Assembly: GCA_025769875.1 (NCBI GenBank) | Contig: JAGFNK010000003.1 | Coordinates: 248,001 to 312,000, forward strand | Origin: Russula earlei | Lineage: Eukaryota > Basidiomycota > Agaricomycetes > Russulales > Russulaceae | DNA: 64,000 nucleotides | Direction of reading: 5' to 3' | Part shown: positions 49,920 through 59,788 of the stretch, one piece after another | How positions within the stretch are numbered: position 1 is the first letter of the stretch | Layout of the letters: each line of letters begins with the position of its first letter | Position numbers and translations under genes: made by a program | Notes under the pieces: model-generated | What the model saw: the letters and a program-made list of their open reading frames with translations, nothing else | Told to the model about the DNA's origin: nothing | Database searches by the model: none

Positions 49920-52500
49920 TACCTAAACCGAAGTAGCAAAGGCACCGACCCCATCTTCCCTTCCACCAATTTAAAAATACTGTTTGTATAGAGAAGAGAA
50001 AAGACATTAAACCGCCAGTTTCCTTCGGGTCACGTGTGACCCAGACAGGTTCAGTCAGCAGTCAGCAGTTGCTGACAGTACGGTATTAGTACTGGCACCC
50101 GGTTTTTTATAAGTGATGGCCTCGCGACGAGCTTCCTCTATCTTCTCCATCCTGTTCTCCACATCACAAGCCTCTTCAGCCAATCCATCTTCCAGACAAC
50201 TCGAAGTGATGGCTGCCAAAGATCTCGTTAACGTTCGTACTTGTTCAAGTCAAGAGAATACAACACACTCACTCGAGCATCCACAGAAAATCATCGCAGA
50301 AAATAGAGTTGTGATCTTCTCAAAGTCATACTGTCCCTACTGCAAAAGCGCCAAGGACCTGTTCGCGACAAAGTTTCCTGACGTACAGGTCAAGGTTCTC
50401 GAGTGCGTTGGCGTCTGCGCGTCGTGGTTTCGCAGTGCACGGCCAATCTGATCTGTGTCATATCATCAGACTGGATCTCCGGGATGACGGACCCGACGTT
50501 CAGGGATACCTCGCACAGCTGACAAACCAGAGGACGGTGCCAAATATCTTCATCAGTGAGGCATATTACCAATGGCATTTATATTGGTTGATACTGACAC
50601 CCTATTTTCAGACCAGAAGCATATCGGCGGTGAGTGAAGTCCCAGGTTGTCCGCGTCCTCTACGGTCTGCTGAGGTGAGAGACACCGGCAGGGAACGACA
50701 ACCTTCAGGCCTTGCAAAAAAAGGACGGCGTCAAGGCTCTTCTCTGAGCCCGCATGAACAGGTGCAGGATCCGCCTCACGGGACGGAAGAAAGAGAAGCA
50801 TAAGGATTCGAGCTAGTCACTTGCTTACGCTTACAGAGAGGTGGCCAAGTTATCTAGTGTCTAGTCTAGGACGGTTCTGGCTCTCGGATCGATAATGATC
50901 AAGAAAGACTACGATCATCCGTGTAGACCAACTAGTAAGCGGCTGCTCGTGTCATGATTGAGACGACACCTCTGCATTTTTCTAGCCATCTGCATAGCCA
51001 ACAGTGGTGACCTCGAGGTTGTTTGTCCCACTGGCGCGGTTATCTGTGAATGGCCATATTATCATCACCCTCCCCAACGGTTCCACAACATTTTTGTCTT
51101 CACGTACCCGTATACGATATGAGACTATTTGAGCCCATTTCCCGCCTCGGTGACGACTCGGACTGCTTCTGGCTTAATAGCATACGGGTCGGCGAGCAGT
51201 CCTGATCAACGATGAATTCAAGCCGTACTTCAGCTTCAGTAATATACTGATCCGGCCGCACTGTCTGACCAGGGGTTACAGAAGATACGCTAATTTCGGG
51301 GCCAACGCATTCAGACGAGGATGTAACGGACAGAAATGATACCATAGGACCGCGTACAACGGAACAGTGATTTTATTTGACAAGCAACTGAGAAAACATG
51401 TGACGGTTTAGCGTAATGACAAACAATGTTATTACAGTAATCTGTTTCTACAACGTGTCCGTGTCCGTGTCCGTGTCCGATCTGTCGTCTTGTAATTGAG
51501 CAACTTGTGCAAGGTCGCGGATCTCAGGGGTATAGCCCCGCACAAACGATACATGTCATTTTAATGCGACGTTCCCCCGCGCGGCGACAAACTTATCAAT
51601 ATCCGAATCAAAGCACGTTTGAAAGTCGAAGAGTCGGAGGGTGTGCAATTTTGGGAACGACACTTGGCCAGTGGATCTTTCTAGAGCAAGCGTAATCCCT
51701 ACCTGGGTACACATTGCAATACAAATCGAGCTCACTCACGCCATCGAAAGCCGCAAATAGTTGTGTCCATAGTGGGATCTTGAAGGAGCACGTCGACGGC
51801 GGATTTGATAGTGTTAGATCCCATGCTTTGATCTGAAGCCATTCCACGATGGAACTGAGCGGGCACAACTGTCCTGTTAACGTGAAGCAATTGCGAGATC
51901 TGCTACGGATTCGATCTCCCAAAACACCCTAGCTCCAGCCTGATGTCTTCCATGGGAGACGATGGACGTTTGAACCAGTGTCGGATGGTGAAAGCGTCAG
52001 CCCAGACTTCGATCAGAATTCGATGAGGCAATGGTGTCAACTTTTCTGTCCGGGAAATGAACGCGGATAGGTGTGGGATGTCATCGATGTATCCAATTTC
52101 ACGGTGAAAGGATACACGGAGCTGCTCGAAAATAGGCGCGTCGATCCTGGAAACAAAATCTTCCAAGTTAATCCCTGCGACCCCTGAAGTCGAATTTGGT
52201 AAGGTGGTATGGAGGCGAATGAGATTTGTGGGGTCAGAATGGTCACTGCTTTGCTTGTCTATTCTGTGGTTCTTATCATGATCGGGGCGGAGAGTGAGGC
52301 GCTTGAGTTGTGTGGCTTCAGACAACGCAGCGACGAGGGTCTCCGGTAAAGGGAATCTAGACCTCACTTCCCCATCAAGGTCAGGGCCAAGGGTAAGAGT
52401 GACAAGATCCCGACTTGAACGAAGATTTCGCGGTAACGCGCTGAAGGCGATGTCATATAAGCGGATATGGCGTAAACGGGGAGTGGATCCGCCCAAGGTA
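49920..52500. repeat. tandem segmental duplication, unit 2
   Basis: Second copy of the glutaredoxin plus F-box unit (see 46480-49480). It has acquired a GTGTCC hexamer run near 51457-51480 (copy 1 has TCCTTGTCCTTGTCCGTG). Similarity to unit 1 stops near 52500, inside the F-box gene, so the 5' F-box part was not retained here. Confidence 0.85.
50116..50747 (+). CDS. dithiol glutaredoxin, copy 2
   Basis: Close paralogue of the gene at 46679, with the same intron positions and CPYC active site (FSKSYCPYCKSAKDLFATKF). Differences: the presequence is MASRRASSIFSILFSTSQA, the first catalytic-exon residues are KIIAEN, QALQKKDGVKALL replaces QALHQKDG, and VPNIFI and IGG are kept. The frame is intact. 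An A7 run near 50716 encodes the extra lysines. Expression or compartment may differ from copy 1, which cannot be told from sequence. Confidence 0.92.
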
Positions 52501-52520
52501 CTGAGAAATTTGCACTGCAG
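51903..52520 (-). pseudogene. F-box protein gene, copy 2 (5'-truncated)
   Basis: Keeps a long open C-terminal part: GGSTPRLRHIRLYDIAFS, LTLGPDLDGEVRSRFPL, LKRLTLRPDHDK, GINLEDFVSRIDAPIFEQL, DDIPHLSAFISRTEKLTPL. Upstream of about 52510 there is an in-frame TGA and no F-box, and sequence no longer resembles copy 1. At the 3' end, copy 1 reads RSNQRQISQLLHVN while copy 2 stops right after GRSNP (TAG replacing CGG). The two copies thus have complementary damage: copy 1 has the F-box end, copy 2 the intact middle. Confidence 0.65.
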
Positions 52521-52807
52521 ATCGAGGGCGAGGCGTCAGAGTTCATTTTCGTGGATCGCGCCTTCAAATCAGCACCTACTTGTACTTCTCTTCCCGCCCA
52601 CGCAGCAGGTTCCATACCTTCTGACACTGGAACGAGGCAAGACCTCTTCGTATCATCGTATGCTCCAAGTCCCTACGTTTGATAACATCCAGGTCCCATA
52701 CATTTTGGGATTATCCCGGTGGGAAGCCATATTGCTAGTCGTCCGTCGTAACTTGAAGGCCAGATGAGCCTCCCTTAGGGATGGGAGTGGACTGAGAAAC
52801 GCGAGGC

Positions 52808-53050
52808 ATGCCAGTGGAATCCGTGGTGCCTGACCCTGTGACTCCAGAGGTGCTCTCCGCCTGGTCCATCAGGACTGCGCTCGAGTGCAGCCTCCAGCAT
52901 CAGATAATGTCCGAGGCTGAACGCAGCGCAGCAGCCGAGCGTGTATGGCGCGCCAAGAAAGCCCAGGCTCTGACAATAATCATCATATTGGAGGAGGACG
53001 CTGCGATGGAAGGAGAGCAGGCGGACGTCGGGGAAATGACTTGTTTATAA
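52808..53050 (+). CDS. small unrecognised ORF
   Basis: 80 codons, acidic with an Ala/Glu/Arg helix-prone middle (EAERSAAAERVWRAKKAQ). No domain, signal peptide or splice context supports it. Possibly an exon of a lost gene beyond the duplicated unit. Confidence 0.2.
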   Translation: MPVESVVPDPVTPEVLSAWSIRTALECSLQHQIMSEAERSAAAERVWRAKKAQALTIIIILEEDAAMEGEQADVGEMTCL

Positions 53051-53699
53051 ACTTCTATTCACTATATGAAAGAGCAGCCAACTCAGCTGCACGCGCGCCA
53101 TGTCGTCCTCGTGCCGAGCCCTGACTCCCCCATATTCCGAGTCTCGCTTACTGACACACAACTCGGCTCCACTTCATGCATGCCGTCGACGTCTCTTACT
53201 CGTCTTTCTATGAAAATTTGCTCTTCCTCTGAATTTCATAGCCGCCATGCCTACGTTTTTACCAAGAGAACCCTTCGATCTCACATCACTTCCCAAGTCA
53301 AATGTCATCAGACTCCTATTGAGGGACGAGTTACTCATGAAAACTCGACGCGCTACCTGGGTATCCCACCGTCAACGTTGCCCCATCCACGGCCACCCCA
53401 ACCATCCGCACCCGCGCTGCCACATCAGACATCTCGAGGCAAGTCCGCGCGCAGCATTCCGCCCTCATCATCGTCCCTCACCTCTCCGTCTTATCCCTCT
53501 TCTCGCCCAACATGGATGGACCAGCGATCTCGCGTGTCCAGCACGCTTCATTCTCATTCCCACTTTACCCATCAGTCACAATCATGCTCGGCTCAACTGG
53601 GCACTGAAGTAGTGGTCACGTTGACACCTTCCCTGAAGAGAGGCAGCACTCTTCAATGGGCCCACGTTCTCAATTGAAAACACCTACTCACAAACTTCC

Positions 53700-54258
53700 A
53701 ACCCGAGTGATCACCCCGCAGCGTAAACGTCGTCGATATTGCGGGATTATCAAGCTTCTACGCACGCATCATTGCAAGACTTGTGGCACGGTACGTCGTC
53801 GTTTCGTTCACTTTGTGGAATGGGTAGAGGCGCTGATGTGTCTTAAGATTCGATCATCATCGCCCTTGTAGGTGCTTCACGTTTTGGTGAACTGATACAT
53901 TTTGTGATTAACCACGCGGCAATCCGAGGGATCTGGCAGTGTGTAGGTGCGCAGAATCAGAAATTGAGTTCTTGTGTCAGACCCGAAGCTTCCGGAGCGA
54001 GGTGGATGACCGAATTGGATGCGAGGGTAACATGTGGTGGCTCGGCAGCGTGCGTGCAAACTGGGAGCAAGTCTTTGGCCGTCGCACCTGGCCGTGGTTT
54101 CGTCAGTTCTCCCTTCTTCGCTTTACACGTTCATTTTACACTATCGATAGTTCCGATCAATCGGGACTACTAATGATATGGGAGTTCCGCAAAACCGGCG
54201 CTTTAACGCGGATGGGGTGTGATTGCCTCGGAAGCAATGGCCGCCGGCGTTGCGGTAA
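53700..54258 (+). pseudogene. DHHC palmitoyltransferase pseudogene (DHHR)
   Basis: Remnant of an S-palmitoyltransferase. The Cys-rich domain reads YCGIIKLLRTHHCKTCGT, then after a broken splice CVLRFDHHRPW, and after a canonical intron IWQCVGAQNQK. The catalytic Cys of DHHCPW is Arg (CGC instead of TGC). The acceptor before TGTGTCTTAAGATTC is lost (a TGA sits there). The membrane segments expected after QNQK are missing; the sequence jumps to SEIEFLCQTRSFRSEV and VRANWEQVFGRRTWPWF, then RFNADGV-stop-LPRKQWPPALR, where the stop is TGA in place of the expected Trp TGG. Several independent lesions make this a pseudogene rather than one sequencing error. Confidence 0.8.
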
Positions 54259-55351
54259 TATGGGAGATGACACCTAATTTGGGTGATGGACGCGTCATGT
54301 AATTATGGCTGAATGACGACAGCAACACGATCTATCTGAGTTTACATGATGCCCCATCGTGTACACTACAATATAGTTTCGGCAGATGGAAATGGATTCA
54401 AGTTCTGCATGAGCACTGAGGGCCTGGATTCCTGCCGCGCGTGGATACGGATTCGGGCAGAGTGGTGGACAACAAGGTCGAGGCTAAGATCGAGCAGTGA
54501 GAATGTGTGGGAAATGAAACGAGAACGTAACCGGTTATGTTGAACATCCCATCTCACTCTGTCAGTGGACAAATAAAAGCCCAGGAACCCATCAAGGTGC
54601 TCTCGCCTTTACTTCCACGAGACGCCAACCATGCGCTCTCTCGATAAATTATGTAGGGAATTACGGGTTCGTTCAGTGAAGCCATCCGTCTCGATCTCGA
54701 GTTGGTATCGAATTCGAATGACGGGACACTGTAAACGTGTTTCAAGACACTACAGTAGCGCTCAAGGGAGACACCAGGCGCACGCATAGGTCCTAGGTCT
54801 CGGACCGTATTGGCGTTGTATCTGCAGTATCACGAGCGTCCTGCCGTTCGATGAAAGGTATCATGATGCAGGGCACGGCATGGCACAGCTCTCTCCACAA
54901 CGCCAGCAACAAAGGCGCGCTTACCGGCAAACTGGACTGGCCACGGTTGTTGAGATCGCGTCGCACTGGGCCTGCCAAACGACAACTCGCGCTCCATATC
55001 CGAGGGCCACACAGTTTTGATCATTCGTGCGCTCGCTCCTTTCAAGGTTGCAAGGCTGGAATGTTGATGCATCAATTGCATCAACATCAGGCGATGGTGA
55101 TACGGGGCTTGACGGGATGATAGCCCTACCAATCCTGGTCGAGGAATCGCGAAAAGATGGGAGGGGGTGGGGGGCTGGCTACAGTATAAAGTCAACGCCT
55201 GCGTTTACGATTACCCCCAGCTGCGCTCCCATTCATCCCATACTAGCCGGTACCGGATACCGACAGTCTTTCTACACTCTACATCTTGCATACCTCGACG
55301 ACTTCGAAAATTTTCAGTCCCAACAATCCAAAAACTCACTCCGAAGTAATA
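54259..55351. other. 1.1-kb intergenic region
   Basis: Small ORFs on both strands without recognisable features. The last 200 bases contain CAGTATAAAGTC (near 55181), a plausible TATA element 165 bases upstream of the small secreted protein. Confidence 0.4.
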
Positions 55352-55640
55352 ATGCGCACCGCTAAATTTGCTGCCATATTCTGCCTCGCCATTGGAATCA
55401 TTCCATCGTTTGCACTTCCATCAGGGTACGCATATTTCATCACGTTCTCTCCCCCCTCCGAAGTCAGCTTTACCTTGCAGAGATGCACCGAACCTGAAAT
55501 CGGAACTGCCGTTGCGGGGACCGAAACTGGAAACGACGAAACCGGAAACGAAATTGCCGCCGAAAGTGCGGGCAGGGTTGAGAAGCTTTGTCACCGTAAA
55601 CGACAAGTACAAGGAGGTTAAGGGAAAGGTACCGGAATGA
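55352..55640 (+). CDS. small secreted basic protein
   Basis: 77 aa from exons 55352-55425 and 55481-55640 (55-base intron). The signal peptide MRTAKFAAIFCLAIGIIPSFA is clear, with cleavage likely after FA. The mature part is Lys/Pro/Thr/Glu-rich with a near-repeat (RGPKLETTKPETKLPPK) and ends KYKEVKGKVPE. There are no Cys residues in the mature peptide. Family unknown. Small secreted proteins of this kind are common in plant-associated and wood-decay fungi, but no effector role can be read from the sequence. Confidence 0.65.
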
Positions 55641-55870
55641 GTCGTCTTCGATTGAAGTACTTATAATTATATGGACTACTCTACTAGTATGGCATGGGTT
55701 GTGAGCGGTGCTTGTAAACTTACCTTCAGCACTTGGTTGCAGCTTCCTCCCCCAAACCCGTGTCACCATGTATAATCCTTTTCATAGGTAATCCTCTCGG
55801 TGCTTAGGGAAAGGAACAAAGTCATCTCCATCCAGTCCAGAAGAGTCAATTATAAAACATTACATTCAAC

Positions 55871-56539
55871 TTGCAGCCAAAGCAGCAGATGGAAGTCTTA
55901 TTTATTCTCAACGTGTCGCAACGTCCAACATCCAACATCCAACATCCAACACATCTTCGAACTGGCTCATCAACGTCCCCTCTGCTTATTTTCCGTCTCT
56001 CGAATATAAAAGGTTTGTTTTTCGGCTCTCTTATATTCCTTCGCACACCATCTCCGTCGAGGAATCTATCATTCACTACCTCTTTCGCGCTCGAATGTGC
56101 ATGCATGGTATGGGCCAAGGCTGCGAGCTCTGAAGAACCCCTCCTTGCCCTTGATCGAGATAACAATGACGACGGCGTCGATGCGGACGTAGACCTCGGC
56201 TCGGCACTACATATAACGCCCCACCCCCGCAGCCTCTGCACAACCCTCCTTCCCCCTCTACCATCATCAGCGCCACCACCTCCTATGCCCATCGCAGCAG
56301 GGTCCACCGGCCGAGGGAGCCCGAGATCTTTCGCAGACTTTGTCCGCGCGCCACCTCTTCGGCGCCCTCAATGTACCTGTGGGAGCTTGCTTACGGGCGG
56401 CTCAACAACCACCGACAGCAACTCGTGTAGCGCGGCCGGGGGCAGTAGCGCCGGGCCAAGTGAGAGTGAGGAGGACGAGGTGAGCGTGTCGGTACCGGGA
56501 CGAGTCGCGTGCGTGCATTGTATCGACTTGACCACCTAG
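55871..56539 (+). CDS. uncertain 222-codon ORF
   Basis: A long open frame, but with mixed character: an N-terminal part without codon bias (overlapping a CAACATC repeat at about 55918-55950) and a C-terminal part rich in Ser, Pro, Gly and Asp. No known domain. Translation might start at the internal Met near 56106 (MVWAKAASSEEPLLALDRDN). It overlaps a minus ORF of similar length, so the coding strand is not settled. Confidence 0.25.
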   Translation: MQPKQQMEVLFILNVSQRPTSNIQHPTHLRTGSSTSPLLIFRLSNIKGLFFGSLIFLRTPSPSRNLSFTTSFALECACMVWAKAASSEEPLLALDRDNNDDGVDADVDLGSALHITPHPRSLCTTLLPPLPSSAPPPPMPIAAGSTGRGSPRSFADFVRAPPLRRPQCTCGSLLTGGSTTTDSNSCSAAGGSSAGPSESEEDEVSVSVPGRVACVHCIDLTT

Positions 56540-57039
56540 GGAGTTACGATTTTAGAGCGGGGTGTTTGTACCCCACGATTTTCATAGGGTTTCACATGTG
56601 CTGCTTTCTCATGAGTCATTTGGTGGTCTTTCTGTACATCTGTACCAGATATTCATCACGGACGATATGTGCGCAGCGACAAAGGGTGATCGCGAAGGGT
56701 AATCATCAAGTTACAACGATTATATCAACCGCAAAGGACAATGTCTTCTATGACACCATGGGCTAACTCGTGGTTCATACTCTGATCCGTGCCAGTGTTC
56801 GAGGATCCTTCTCCAAGCTCCTGGAAGAAGCCACGTCAAGGCACCACTGCCCTTGCCGTGCCACCATCATCAGCATCCTCACCAACACCACCGCGTGACC
56901 TCGGTTCCCCACGCCGAGCACCGTTCTTGGAGTGTGGAGTAAGGATCAAAGCCAACACGAGAACGAGGCCGTCCATGACCTATCCGAGTCACATGGCCGC
57001 ACACTAGGCAAAAACCCCGTCAGCGAGAAACGTGACATA

Positions 57040-57995
57040 CTAGGTAGTGCGATGGCGGATCACGACGAGTACATACGCGACGGCCGCGAGGGCGTCGACC
57101 TGGCGCTTGAAGACGAGCGAGAGGATGGAAAAGACGCCGCCGAGGAGGTCAATGGTCATGAACGGGAGCGAGATCCCTATGACCGTGCCATGTTTGTAGA
57201 TCTCGTAGTATTGCGGTCTCTCGGCCGACAGATGAGGGACCGAGGAAGGGGCATTGGACCTTGGTCAGCTGAACGGGGGGGAACAAATCATCGATGGACG
57301 CTCACAGGAGAGCGACGGAGAGTAGGGCTGGACTAAGGACCCGGACCCCGATGAAGCGCACGCCCGCTTCGTCCGCGTGCGTGCGGTGCCGCGCCTGTAC
57401 CGTACGACGGCCAAGCCAAGCCCCGCGCCCCGCGCACACCCACCACCCACACCCACAGCCAGTCGTCACGCGGAAAAAAGGGTGACGTGAAAGGAGGAGT
57501 CAACGCACGCGGAGAGAAACTGTCAGCGCCACCCCGAGCGTGCCCCAGTGCGCCAGCGTGACACAGAGCACGGCGGTGCACCACGCGCGTTTGAGCGCCT
57601 CGCGCCGTAGTACATGCGCTGGCCCCACGAGAGCAGCGAGAAGAGGCCCAGAGCTGCTGCTGCACGATCAAAGACACGTTCAAGTCCTGCACGATGACGT
57701 AGACGCCGAGAGGGAGCGAGGCGACGCCCCAAAGAAAGCTGTGCAAGGCTTGTCCTCTCAGCGGCGCGTCGCGTGGTTGCCGAAAAGAGGGGAGAAGAAA
57801 AAGTGGGGGGCGCGGCTTACACGAGATCATGATAGGGTGAGCGACATGTGGTGGACTTGGAGCGCCAGCTCTTGACGAAACGCACCCTGGTAGGGTGAAA
57901 CCGGTGTTCGGACGGTGTAGATGCGCGTTGCCAACGTGAGAAACTTTGTAGCTAGCCTCCAGCAACTTGAACGCGATCGAAGTCTGACACGACAT
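57040..57995 (-). pseudogene. PQ-loop repeat membrane protein gene, frame-shifted
   Basis: Relative of PQ-loop (MtN3/cystinosin-like) transporters. Starts MSCQTSIAFKLLEASYKV; then RFVKSWRSKSTT ending the first loop; then FLWGVASLPLGVYVIVQDL and NVSLIVQQQL. Here the frame changes by one base (between QQQL and GLFSLLSWGQRMYYG, near 57657), with no splice signal to explain it. A second PQ motif, RPQYYEIYKHGTVIGIS, and FMTIDLLGGVFSILSLVF and AVAYVLVV lie at 57230-57060 in another exon. The middle exon(s) cannot be reconstructed cleanly. Either a pseudogene or a gene with one or more sequence errors. Confidence 0.6.
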
Positions 57996-58455
57996 GACGA
58001 TGAGTCTTTGGGTTGCGAGAAGATGAGAGATCTTGAGATTGGGAGGGAGGGTTGAGCGGTGATGCACTTATTGTTGTTCAGTCGGGATTCGCTACTGTGA
58101 TCTCAACATGACGGATGGAATTGGGGATACGTAGGAAATTTAAGTGCAAAACAGAAATGCAAAACGAATGGTTGCAACAACCCGATTGAATTTGGAAGGT
58201 CGTACCGCCAAAGCTGCTGCATGACTCAGAGCGACGCCGCCGAAAATAATGTATCTCGTGGCTAACGTGAACCGAACGTTCGAATGTAGTAGAGTATTTT
58301 CACGGGAACGAGAACTATAAAGCACAACTGAATGATAGAGAGAAATCGAGAGAAGAATAAGGCATTGTAACAATATACTATCTGTTGGTATGTCTACGAA
58401 CAGTGGGGCAATGGGGAAGGGATCGGATTGGGACTTAAGCACCGTCGGTCATCAG

Positions 58456-59110
58456 CTACTTGGGTGGGGAGATGGGTAAGGGGGGGGTTAAATGCGGAAC
58501 CAACTGAGGAAGCTGAGGAAGAGGGTCTCGTTTGACTGGAAGCTTGACGGGGGGCTGCACTGGGAGGGAAGGCAGAGGAACGGGCGGTTGCACCGGGAGG
58601 GCAACAGGGGGCTTTGCGCCGTCATTCGGACCGGCCGCAGGAGAGGAGGAAGCTTCCGGCGGCGCTGGAGATGGCTGCGTGGGCGTATTTTGAGGCGTAT
58701 CGTTCGTCTCGTCCTCCTCTGCCCGCTTTCGCTCGCCGTGATTGAGGTTGCCTGTCAAAGACGACACTTGGTCCAATACGGTATTGGGACCAAAGTCCGC
58801 CCGCGCGTCTTTGCTGCCGCCGACGCCCACAAGGGCAAAAACCGGGCGAAGTAGTGCTATCAGTTCTGGCGGAACTATACCCCTGTCTTGCAGGTGATCT
58901 GCAGTGGTGTTAGAGACTCGAAGAAACGCTTGCAAGGCTAGTAAGCGTACTGTTCGATTGAGTCGCGGCATCGTCGCTGCGAACTGGAATAAGCGATGAT
59001 GTGTCCTCGTGGCCATCACCCGCAGGGGCGGCAAGAGCAGAAAGCGACGAAGTCGATGATGACACCGCCAACGATGCGAGAATAAGAGAAGAGCTCGATG
59101 GTAATTTCAT
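58456..59110 (-). CDS. secreted Pro-rich protein
   Basis: 200 aa from exons 59110-58951 and 58898-58456 (53-base intron, sum 603). The signal peptide MKLPSSSSLILASLAVSSST is followed by Ser/Ala residues; a middle segment (GIVPPELIALLRPVFALVGVGG) could be amphipathic or weakly hydrophobic; the C-terminal 90 residues are Pro-rich with repeated PVQPPVPLPSLPVQPPVKLPV-like units. Family unknown; a wall-associated or secreted structural protein is plausible. Confidence 0.65.
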
Positions 59111-59788
59111 GAATAATATCTCAAGTGGCGGACAAAATTCAATGGTTCTCGTCTAGAGTGACCAGTTTAGGGAGTGGGTATCGGAGTGGAGGTAGGGATT
59201 TCGAGCCCATTCATCGTGAGCTTTATACGTGCATTTTGAGGCAGGGGGCATCGAGTTAGCCATGGCCAGTCAGATCTAATCCTAATTAGAACAGAGTCTC
59301 CGTGGATTCAAATTTCGTCCAGTCAACTAGTCATACGTTCCGACTATTGAACCGGCAGTGAGCTTTCGAATTGTGCTGAGAGCAAGACCGGCCAGGACTT
59401 AACGTACCCAACACTCAAACAGTCCTATTTCGAATTTCCATCTCCCATATCTCCCCCTCTGGAGCAAAATGACGATGTCTCCGGGGATTCATACCGCTAC
59501 CAGAGCGGGCACCGGCAAGCATGAGGTCCCACCACGAGCGAAAGATGGGTCTGCCCGTTGTCAGCAGCGCCCACAGAGCACAAGCAAAAAAGCTAGTTCA
59601 AATTTTTAGCGTGATGAGATGGCGAACATATGATGGATTAAAACGCACGCGACGAGGAAGAATACTGGAAGGATGATGGGAAACTGCATTGCTGCACGGC
59701 CGAACCGAAGCAGCGGAAAGAAAAACAACGGTGGATTTGTAATCTTCCTGCCTGCCACTCTTCCGTTACCTCGGTTCTCGATTACCCC
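59111..59788. other. intergenic, divergent promoter region
   Basis: 678 bases between the divergent secreted Pro-rich protein and the cation transporter. No recognised element apart from AGCTTTATACG (near 59218). Confidence 0.35.

Noticed and set aside
47627..51345. A third duplicated gene between glutaredoxin and F-box copies (minus ORFs at 47627-47821 and 51100-51345)
   Set aside because: The two ORFs are related by the duplication, but copy 1 is interrupted and neither shows a domain; probably shared non-coding or relic sequence.
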